Shown here piece by piece: positions 1 to 5,314 of a DNA stretch of 6,692 nucleotides. Under the pieces are notes generated by a model that saw nothing but the letters and a program-made list of their open reading frames with translations, searched no databases and was not told the origin of the DNA. This DNA is from a bacterium (GTDB taxonomy: Bacteria; SZUA-79; Acidulodesulfobacterales; Acidulodesulfobacteraceae), in the NCBI GenBank assembly GCA_021803845.1, contig JAJZLA010000088.1:1-6692 (forward strand). Reading direction: 5' to 3'. The translations under genes were made by a program, and so were the position numbers. Within the stretch, counting starts at the first letter, position 1; each line of letters begins with the position of its first letter.

Positions 1-1197
1 TTTCGGATACTCGTATAAATTAACTGTTTTACCGCCTGCTTTAAGTTCTTCGAGATAGGCGTTGTATTCTTCTTCGGATTTTTTCCAGTCTATTCCGATT
101 TTATCGCATAGCGGTCTCCAATCGGTCGTATGCCATTGAAGCTGGACGATTTTAAAAACGTCCGCGCCGCACGCTAACGCCGCAAACATAACATCGGCCA
201 TGACCGGAACCTGTTCCGTGTAGCCCATAGCTTTTCCTATCCACTGGTTTTTATCTAATGTAGTGGTGCATCCGGTATCCTGCGTAATACAGACGTCGGA
301 ATGGGCTTCCCTTACCATCGGCCTTATTTTTCTGTCCATTACGAAAGACCTCGATGCTTCCCTTTCCGTTAATATATGCCTGAAACCGAAACCGCAGCAA
401 TCATACCATGTAGAATAATCCGCCACCTGTGCGCCGAGAGCAAGCATTACTCCCGTAGAAACGGCAGTTCTTTTTCCCGCATATATATCTTTGTCGTAAA
501 TGCAGTCTTCAGGAATCATTTTATATGTATGGCAAGCTGGATGAACGGTCGCTATGACGCTGCTTAAGTCGTATTTTTTTAACTTTGCAATTTCAAAGCG
601 CATAACGTGAACCCATTCGCTGTAATGCACGATATATTCGGGGATTACTAATTCTCTTCCTATTTTTTGCATAATTCTGCGGACTTCATCCCGCAGTTCT
701 TTATTTTCGACGAGCAAATTTCTCATCTCTTTATAATCGCCGAACGTCGTAGCACAGTGAAAAAGCGGAAATAAACCTAATTCGTATGCCCTGTGCCAGT
801 TTCTTACTGCAACGGCGGCAAGCCCGACGGGGTTGGATGTTCCGGACCCGTGGTAATTCCAAGCGGTGCATGACGTCTGATTCCTTTCGTCGACGTATTC
901 CAAACCCATCTGGTTCATAAACCACAGCAGAGACACCGGATATCCGGGAATATTGCCGCACTGTCCGCAGGATTTATGATGCCATAATTTATTGGTGGGG
1001 ATTTTTTTCTTCCATCCAAGCAGGGTTTCGGCTTCTATAGGTTTATTTTCTTCTTTTATATGTATTACCTTAACCTCGCCTTTTGCTTCAAGTTCGAGAA
1101 GCCGCTCATGTATATCTTCGAGTTTTCTTCCCGCAGTGTGGATATAATCAGATTTTACGTTTGCAAGGCCGAGCCTGTTGCTGATTTCTATAGCCAT
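1..1197 (-). CDS. hdrB: HdrB-like heterodisulfide reductase subunit (two CCG domains), 3' end outside window
   Basis: The frame is open for 399 codons from ATG at 1197 to the left edge, so the C-terminus is missing. The start is supported by AAGGAG at 1207-1212, 9 nt upstream. Two cysteine-rich CCG domains, the iron-sulfur/thiol-redox fold of heterodisulfide reductase subunit B, are visible. Domain 1 (about residues 70-165) has C77 and C80 (SCGQC), C110 (TSC, where HdrB has CC) and C148 (HCATT, where HdrB has CxxC). Domain 2 (about 215-330) has C222 (HPACH), C267-C268 (DCCGFG) and C310 (DTGC). Domain 2 therefore looks able to hold a cluster, while domain 1 has lost two ligands. About 75 residues precede the first CCG cysteine, whereas in methanogen HdrB that cysteine is near residue 9. 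The partner HdrC gene lies immediately upstream. The cytoplasmic pair probably passes electrons to or from a thiol/disulfide substrate. The architecture resembles the sHdrB proteins of sulfur oxidisers, but exact subtype (B1 or B2) is not decidable here. Confidence 0.85.
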   Translation of the reverse strand, partial: MAIEISNRLGLANVKSDYIHTAGRKLEDIHERLLELEAKGEVKVIHIKEENKPIEAETLLGWKKKIPTNKLWHHKSCGQCGNIPGYPVSLLWFMNQMGLEYVDERNQTSCTAWNYHGSGTSNPVGLAAVAVRNWHRAYELGLFPLFHCATTFGDYKEMRNLLVENKELRDEVRRIMQKIGRELVIPEYIVHYSEWVHVMRFEIAKLKKYDLSSVIATVHPACHTYKMIPEDCIYDKDIYAGKRTAVSTGVMLALGAQVADYSTWYDCCGFGFRHILTEREASRSFVMDRKIRPMVREAHSDVCITQDTGCTTTLDKNQWIGKAMGYTEQVPVMADVMFAALACGADVFKIVQLQWHTTDWRPLCDKIGIDWKKSEEEYNAYLEELKAGGKTVNLYEYPK

Positions 1198-1206
1198 ATT
1201 TATTGT

Positions 1207-1212
1207 CTCCTT
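1207..1212 (-). promoter_or_regulatory. Shine-Dalgarno site of hdrB
   Basis: AAGGAG on the minus strand, 9 nt before the ATG at 1197. It fixes the start of hdrB, which would otherwise be uncertain because the gene is cut by the window edge. Confidence 0.75.
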
Positions 1213-1218
1213 ATTTCC

Positions 1219-1379
1219 GGATTCCCGCCGTCTTTTTGTCTGCATCAACGGCATGCGTTGCTAAACGCAGGCAAAAGATATGCGGGAATGACTAAACTTT
1301 AATTTAAATATTTCATATTAATTTGTCATTATAGTCTTTTCAAGTCTTTTCTTCGTCATTCCCGCACAGGCGGGAATCC
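1219..1379. repeat. 161-bp MITE/REP-like element with terminal inverted repeats between hdrC and hdrB
   Basis: The ends are a perfect 11-bp inverted repeat: GGATTCCCGCC at 1219-1229 and GGCGGGAATCC at 1369-1379. An inner perfect 11-bp inverted pair lies at 1282-1292 (GCGGGAATGAC) and 1355-1365 (GTCATTCCCGC). Each end therefore forms its own stem: 1221-1289 with a long loop, which contains a CAACG/CGTTG hairpin at 1246-1260, and 1358-1377 with a 4-nt loop. The 1358-1377 hairpin fits the ATTCCC-N8-GGGAAT form known as dRS3 in Neisseria; similar palindromes are common dispersed repeats in other proteobacteria. The element occupies the hdrC-hdrB spacer and would form part of the hdrB 5' untranslated RNA, so it may affect transcript processing. 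The right hairpin is followed on the plus strand by six T residues, but no plus-strand gene precedes it. Confidence 0.65.
1328..1333 (-). promoter_or_regulatory. Possible -10 box for hdrB inside the repeat element
   Basis: A perfect TATAAT lies on the minus strand about 130 nt upstream of the hdrB start, but at 17-18 nt upstream there is only a poor -35 (GACGAA-like). hdrB may have its own weak promoter here or be read through from hdrC. Confidence 0.25.
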
Positions 1380-1415
1380 AGTTTTTTCTCTCCTCTTAAT
1401 TAATGACGCTTCTCG

Positions 1416-2093
1416 TCAAGAACTCCTGACGTCGTCTACGATATCCTGTATTATTTCGTAAAGCGAAGGATCGACGGCTTCTATTATTTTAAAAACTCCC
1501 GCTTCGTCGAATATGTCGTATAATTCTTTCATCGTTTCGGGAGCGACGTCCCATGCCAGATTAGTAACCTGAAGAGTCGGCATAGGAATAGCTTTTCTTT
1601 TTACGGCAAGGTCGGTTGAAGCATATCCTATATGCGGACCCCAGTCGGGAAAGAAATCCGGCTGAATCATGTCGGGAGAAAGCTGATTGCCGTATGCGGT
1701 AAGTTTTAAAAGCACTCTGGAATAAGGCTTTAAGACTTTTTTTGCCGATTCGAATCCTCTTCTTACGGCAATTTCCCTTAATATGGCTATAACTCCTCCG
1801 GGACTGTTTAAAAACGGGCAAATCATCGCGCACGTAAAACACTGGAAACATGCCCATACATATTCGTCCATCATCGTCCAGATAAGTTCGGGGTCTTTTG
1901 ATTTCATTTTTTGCAGGACTATACGCGGGGAAAAATCGAAAAATCTATGGGGCGGACATCCGCCGGTACAGACGCCGCAGTTTAAACAACCTCTGACATA
2001 TTCTTCGTACCGGAAATCTTTTCTTGCTTCTTCGAAAATCTCTTTTTTTAAATCGGCGGGAACTATACTTACTCCATTTTCATCATATTCCAT
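1416..2093 (-). CDS. hdrC: HdrC-like dicluster ferredoxin subunit
   Basis: This 225-residue protein carries two complete [4Fe-4S] motifs of the CxxCxxCxxxCP type: C36, C39, C42, C46 (CLNCGVCTGGCPP) and C82, C85, C88, C92 (CFQCFTCAMICP). That is the hallmark of heterodisulfide reductase subunit C, which relays electrons between HdrA and HdrB. The second motif is followed by a helical region and a roughly 80-residue acidic C-terminal tail rich in Asp/Glu; the protein is somewhat longer than the minimal methanogen HdrC. There is no signal peptide or membrane segment, so it should be cytoplasmic. The start at 2093 is set by AGGAG at 2100-2104, 6 nt upstream. hdrB follows after a 218-bp spacer filled by a repeat element. 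No HdrA flavoprotein is in the window; it may lie beyond the left edge. Assignment to the HdrC family is firm; involvement in sulfur oxidation (sHdr type) is inference. Confidence 0.88.
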   Translation of the reverse strand: MEYDENGVSIVPADLKKEIFEEARKDFRYEEYVRGCLNCGVCTGGCPPHRFFDFSPRIVLQKMKSKDPELIWTMMDEYVWACFQCFTCAMICPFLNSPGGVIAILREIAVRRGFESAKKVLKPYSRVLLKLTAYGNQLSPDMIQPDFFPDWGPHIGYASTDLAVKRKAIPMPTLQVTNLAWDVAPETMKELYDIFDEAGVFKIIEAVDPSLYEIIQDIVDDVRSS

Positions 2094-2099
2094 AAAGCT

Positions 2100-2104
2100 C
2101 TCCT
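2100..2104 (-). promoter_or_regulatory. Shine-Dalgarno site of hdrC
   Basis: AGGAG on the minus strand, 6 nt before the ATG at 2093. It supports the chosen start. Confidence 0.75.
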
Positions 2105-2182
2105 GCTTTACCGTTTTCGTTTATATCTGCTCAAATATCAAACTCAAACACAATAATATCTATAATAAAACATTTCTATTTA

Positions 2183-2210
2183 AGAATATCACAATAAATA
2201 AAAAAGTCAA
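2183..2210 (-). promoter_or_regulatory. Candidate promoter of hdrC
   Basis: On the minus strand, TTGACT (2205-2210) and TATTCT (2183-2188) are separated by 16 nt, giving a predicted start near 2176 and a leader of about 80 nt. The -35 starts 8 bp downstream of the FNT-fusion stop codon, with no hairpin terminator between them, so read-through from the upstream gene is equally possible. Confidence 0.4.
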
Positions 2211-2217
2211 ATTTTAT

Positions 2218-3663
2218 TTAAAGCGTGTCCTCTATATTTTCTACGTTTTCCATTGCGTCATATTTTGCCCTGCCGTTTCCGCCGCCCATCATATCAAGTT
2301 CGTACGAAGAAGCGGAAAAATGTTCGTCCGGAACCGTAGGCGCGGAGTGTAAAATCTGTAAATACTGCAGAATAGTAACAAAAAATAAACCGCCTATCAT
2401 ATTGCCGACAAGCGTTAACGGAACATAGCTATAAAGCCAAGAAATATAAGAAATATGCGAACCTGTATTTATCGCTATTAAAATTTCGGACGATGCCACT
2501 ACTATATGGCTGAAAGAGTTCAGATAAATCATAAAGCCGACGACCCATATAATAAATATTCTTGCAAGGGTGCCGCTTGACGCTATCAAGAGCCACGTCA
2601 TAAGCGTTATCAGCCAGCCGGCAAAAATAGCGCTTAAAATCATTACGAAGGGCGTTCTATCCATATAGCTGTTTGCAACGCCGTGTATGTGATTAACAAC
2701 GAAAGACGGAACAATCTGATTTAACGAGCCTGCTATTACGAGCGCAAAAATAAAAATACCTGCCATATTTCCGATAAGCGTAAGCGACCATAATTTTAAA
2801 AGCTCAAGGATTCCGCCTCTTTTTGCGATGACTGCGGTTACCGGAACTAAAAAATTTTCCGTAAAAAGCTCGCTTTTACCTATCATTAAAAACATGAACC
2901 CTATAGGAAAGAAAAGCGCTCCAAGTATTTTTGCCACATTAGCACCGACTAAAGGAGCGGTCGCTCCGGCAACGTACGAAGAAGCAATTATGCCGAAAGT
3001 AACGTTCATGCCGGCTATAAGACCCGACATAGACATTTCCAGCCAGCTTCGTTTAAGCCTTGCCTGTCCGACCTCGACCGAAGCTTTGAAAATTTCGGAA
3101 GCTTCTTTCCCTCCGGGCTTTTCTATTCCTTTAATAGCGCCGATACGCGCTTTGGTGGTTTCTAAAATTTCGTTTATTCTTTTCGACAAGTATAATGAAT
3201 GGTGAATTTCTTCTGCAAGATTGTTTTCTATAAGAGCTCTTACGCCCAGGTCGTCTATTACTTCTAATCCGGCGGTATAATCGTTAATTGCGTTTTCTTC
3301 TATTTTTAAATCGATTCTAAGCATATCGAGGGGAGCCGAAACCTGATGGGATGCCTCACTCACGCCCTTCTGAGCTTCCCTGATAGAATTTAAAGTATTC
3401 GGCGTTCCGCCGAGTTCGGTTATTTTTTCCCTGATGTTTATGATGTGTCCGCTTTCGGTGGACGCAAAAGATTTTAACGCCTGAACTAAAATAGGGTCTT
3501 TGAGAGTTTTAGCCTGCTCGACGTAAAGGTCCCTGCCGGCTACTTCTGCGGCAAGATATTTTTGAAGCAAAGCGATAGTATCCTGAACGGCTTTGGTATT
3601 TTTAGAATGTCCGGAACTTGAACCGCTTTCGCGTTCGTCGTTTTTTAAATATAAATCCGTCAT
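2218..3663 (-). CDS. Ferritin-like di-iron domain fused to a formate/nitrite transporter (FNT) channel
   Basis: This 481-residue protein has two parts. Residues about 25-170 form a four-helix ferritin/rubrerythrin-like domain with a full candidate di-iron ligand set: E40, E70 with H73 (ExxH), E122 or E123, and E151/E152 with H154/H155 (EEIHH). Residues about 205-438 form an FNT-family channel most like the YfdC subgroup. It has roughly six membrane segments (about 212-232, 241-262, 288-312, 338-360, 364-383, 408-436), the family signature IGKSELFTEN (261-270), the pore histidine H386 in FSHIVVAS, and a late GN motif (GNMIGG, 420-425). FNT proteins are pentameric inner-membrane channels for formate, nitrite, hydrosulfide or similar anions. 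The soluble domain should lie in the cytoplasm, since FNT N-termini do. A 43-residue hydrophilic tail follows. The only early ATG is at 3663 and no Shine-Dalgarno is present; a strong promoter abuts the ATG, so the mRNA is probably leaderless. The gene is divergent from an MFS transporter. The domain calls are secure; substrate and the role of the iron site are unknown. Confidence 0.9.
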   Translation of the reverse strand: MTDLYLKNDERESGSSSGHSKNTKAVQDTIALLQKYLAAEVAGRDLYVEQAKTLKDPILVQALKSFASTESGHIINIREKITELGGTPNTLNSIREAQKGVSEASHQVSAPLDMLRIDLKIEENAINDYTAGLEVIDDLGVRALIENNLAEEIHHSLYLSKRINEILETTKARIGAIKGIEKPGGKEASEIFKASVEVGQARLKRSWLEMSMSGLIAGMNVTFGIIASSYVAGATAPLVGANVAKILGALFFPIGFMFLMIGKSELFTENFLVPVTAVIAKRGGILELLKLWSLTLIGNMAGIFIFALVIAGSLNQIVPSFVVNHIHGVANSYMDRTPFVMILSAIFAGWLITLMTWLLIASSGTLARIFIIWVVGFMIYLNSFSHIVVASSEILIAINTGSHISYISWLYSYVPLTLVGNMIGGLFFVTILQYLQILHSAPTVPDEHFSASSYELDMMGGGNGRAKYDAMENVENIEDTL

Positions 3664-3670
3664 GATATTA

Positions 3671-3699
3671 ATTATATATCAAGTCTATTAATTTGACAA
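3671..3699 (-). promoter_or_regulatory. Sigma70-type promoter of the ferritin-FNT gene (leaderless)
   Basis: On the minus strand, TTGTCA (3694-3699), a 17-nt spacer and a perfect TATAAT (3671-3676). The -10 box ends 7 nt before the ATG at 3663, so transcription should begin at or within a base or two of the start codon. There is no Shine-Dalgarno site, which fits a leaderless message. Confidence 0.7.
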
Positions 3700-3706
3700 C
3701 ACGGGT

Positions 3707-3732
3707 GCAAGGCATGTCAAAACATGTCTTGC
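3707..3732. promoter_or_regulatory. Candidate shared operator: palindrome between divergent promoters
   Basis: An inverted repeat has 11-bp arms GCAAGGCATGT (3707-3717) and ACATGTCTTGC (3722-3732) around a CAAA centre, with one mismatch in eleven. It lies 6-7 bp outside both -35 boxes and its centre (3719.5) is almost exactly midway between the two -10 boxes. The position suits a dimeric regulator acting on both the FNT fusion and the MFS gene. The regulator is not in the window. Confidence 0.6.
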
Positions 3733-3738
3733 CAATAA

Positions 3739-3767
3739 TTGACTAAAAAGTCATTATACTGTAAAAT
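3739..3767 (+). promoter_or_regulatory. Sigma70-type promoter of the MFS gene (leaderless)
   Basis: TTGACT (3739-3744), a 17-nt spacer and TAAAAT (3762-3767). The -10 box ends 8 nt before the ATG at 3776, and no Shine-Dalgarno site exists, so this message too is probably leaderless. A small inverted repeat, TGACT/AGTCA (3740-3753), overlaps the -35 box and spacer and could be a second operator half. Confidence 0.6.
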
Positions 3768-3775
3768 AACTGCTT

Positions 3776-5173
3776 ATGGAACCAAAACCTGCGCCTTCAT
3801 CCACAAAAAGACTTTTAATTGCGATACTTTCGACAATAGCTCTTGCCGACTTCGGACTTGGATTAAATACCGTCGTGCTTCCTCTTTACGCTAAAAGCCT
3901 AGGCGCAAACATAATCACTATCGGTTTAATAATAGCATCTTTCGGGCTCGCCCGCATATTCGTAAATATTCCTATAAGCATTATAAGCAAAAAACTGAAT
4001 GCGCAATATATACACATAGGAATACTGTCTATTTTTCTGGGCGCAGTAGGATACCTGCTTTCAACATCATATTATCAGCTTTTCTTATTTAGATTTCTCG
4101 AAGGATTCGGCTCAGGTATAATCAACACGTCTTCGATGATAATTCTGACTAAACGCCTTTATAAAGAAGAAAAGAGAGCTAAAGTTTTGAGCAGGTATAT
4201 GATAGCGAGAAGGCTTTCTATGGGCTCCGCGCCGTTTCTCGGCGCCGTCGTCGCTTACGAATTTTCCGATAAAGCTGCATTTTTACTTTATGCTTTAATA
4301 ATGGCGGCAGGAGTGATAATAGCTTTTTACAATAAAAAATTCCTAAACGGCATAAATAATATAAACAAAACATCCATAGAAAATAATGCGGAAAACGTAA
4401 AAGAAAACATAAAAATAAAAACGGATAAGGAAAATAACGCGCTAAATTCCGGCATAGATAAACACGGCAATGCTTATATCAAAACTGCCGATGCAGATAA
4501 AAATACCGATAAAGTTAAAAATATTAATATTAATATTAATTACGATAAAAATTTCGGAATGAATACGCGTAAAAAATATTTTTCGCTTCTGTATAACTTT
4601 AATTTCATCGCATTATGTTTTTTAACGTTTACTTTTTTCTTCTCAAGAATAGGATCGAGAAGAGAACTGGTGCCTTTAGTAGGTTACAGCATAATGGGTT
4701 TAAATAAAGCGGACATAGGACTGCTTGTTTCTATATCGGCGGTAATAGGCGTCGTTCTTACATATTATTCCGACAGAGTTATAAACATTATGGGAGTTAA
4801 AAAATCTATAATAACCTCCTTCGTTATTACTGCCGTCGGAGTTTTAAGTTTTATAATATTTAAGAACTTGATATCGTTCGGATTATCCATTATTTTATTA
4901 AGCGCCGGCGGCGGATTTTCAGGTCCCGCAAGAAACCTTTATTTAATGGACAGCGTTGATAAAAACCGTTACGACGAGGCAATCGGCATTTACAGAACGT
5001 TAAGCGATTTCGGTTTTGTTCTGGGACCTTTTGCCGTAGGCGCGGTTTTCGATTACTTTAATTATATAAATGCATATAGTTTAGTTGCCTTTGCATTAAT
5101 TTTTGCCACTGTTTTATTCGGATTTTTCGCTAAATCGTATAGTAATAAGAATACGCCGGTCGTCACAGATTAA
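3776..5173 (+). CDS. Major facilitator superfamily (MFS) transporter
   Basis: This 465-residue protein has two groups of about six hydrophobic segments (about 12-190 and 270-455), the usual MFS layout in the inner membrane. Recognisable family features are RFLEGFGSG (106-114, motif B type, TM4), the SMGSAPFLGAVVAY stretch (148-161, motif C type, TM5) and SDRVINIMGVKKS (332-344, a motif A-like loop between TM8 and TM9). The equivalent first-half loop near 65-78 is degenerate. Between the halves is a long hydrophilic Asn/Lys-rich linker (about 190-268) of low complexity, including NININI encoded by three ATTAAT units. The start at 3776 has no Shine-Dalgarno; the promoter lies directly against it. 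The gene is divergent from the ferritin-FNT gene and probably shares its regulation. Substrate cannot be deduced; drug, metabolite or metal-chelate export are all possible. Confidence 0.88.
   Translation: MEPKPAPSSTKRLLIAILSTIALADFGLGLNTVVLPLYAKSLGANIITIGLIIASFGLARIFVNIPISIISKKLNAQYIHIGILSIFLGAVGYLLSTSYYQLFLFRFLEGFGSGIINTSSMIILTKRLYKEEKRAKVLSRYMIARRLSMGSAPFLGAVVAYEFSDKAAFLLYALIMAAGVIIAFYNKKFLNGINNINKTSIENNAENVKENIKIKTDKENNALNSGIDKHGNAYIKTADADKNTDKVKNINININYDKNFGMNTRKKYFSLLYNFNFIALCFLTFTFFFSRIGSRRELVPLVGYSIMGLNKADIGLLVSISAVIGVVLTYYSDRVINIMGVKKSIITSFVITAVGVLSFIIFKNLISFGLSIILLSAGGGFSGPARNLYLMDSVDKNRYDEAIGIYRTLSDFGFVLGPFAVGAVFDYFNYINAYSLVAFALIFATVLFGFFAKSYSNKNTPVVTD
4523..4540 (+). repeat. Three ATTAAT tandem units in the MFS linker
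   Basis: Three perfect copies of the 6-bp unit ATTAAT lie in frame and encode alternating Asn and Ile in the low-complexity linker of the MFS protein. A multiple of three, so length change would not shift the frame. Confidence 0.7.
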
Positions 5174-5314
5174 ATATAAAATAAATACTGGGGGGCGGGG
5201 CGGAATTCATTTTTTTAATCCCTGTCACAAATTTGACAATTAACTATTCCTTATTTCCTTATGCGGAAAATAAATCTGACACTTTTTCCCAAAAATTCTA
5301 TCGGCAATTTTGTG
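5174..5314. other. Convergent intergenic region between MFS and stress-protein genes
   Basis: This 141-bp spacer separates two convergent genes. It holds a G-rich run (5190-5203), a TGTCA/TGACA inverted repeat with a 6-nt loop (5223-5238), and TTCTATCGGCAA (5296-5307). The last is the core of the terminal repeat of the element at 6363-6524 and sits in a weak AAAATT/AATTTT hairpin (5292-5311). I found no convincing GC-rich stem followed by a T tract, so no terminator is called. The segment from about 5205 to 5285 may be a remnant of a mobile element; this is weak. Confidence 0.4.
5296..5307. repeat. Solo copy of the terminal repeat of the 6363-6524 element
   Basis: TTCTATCGGCAA is identical to 12 bases of the 16-bp terminal inverted repeat at 6363-6378 and 6509-6524. 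It lies 8 bp beyond the stress-protein stop codon. No matching second end is seen nearby, so it is a lone end or a frequent motif of this genome. Confidence 0.5.

Noticed and set aside
731..961. 76-codon minus-strand ORF within hdrB
   Set aside because: Out-of-frame shadow; the true frame carries the CCG motifs and is open over 399 codons.
1060..1302. 80-codon plus-strand ORF
   Set aside because: It overlaps the hdrB N-terminus in antisense and runs into the 1219-1379 repeat; no start signal.
1358..1386. Rho-independent terminator on the plus strand (hairpin then T6)
   Set aside because: The hairpin is part of a dispersed repeat and no plus-strand gene lies upstream; on the minus strand, where it would follow hdrC, there is no T tract.
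1783..2352. 189-codon plus-strand ORF across hdrC and the end of the FNT fusion
   Set aside because: It is antisense to two genes with clear protein families and spans their intergenic gap; its translation shows no domain logic.
2828..3205. 125-codon plus-strand ORF inside the FNT fusion
   Set aside because: Antisense shadow of a well-supported gene, with no ribosome site or recognisable domain.
5190..5203. G-quadruplex
   Set aside because: Only two G runs of three or more plus a pair; a canonical four-run quadruplex is not present.
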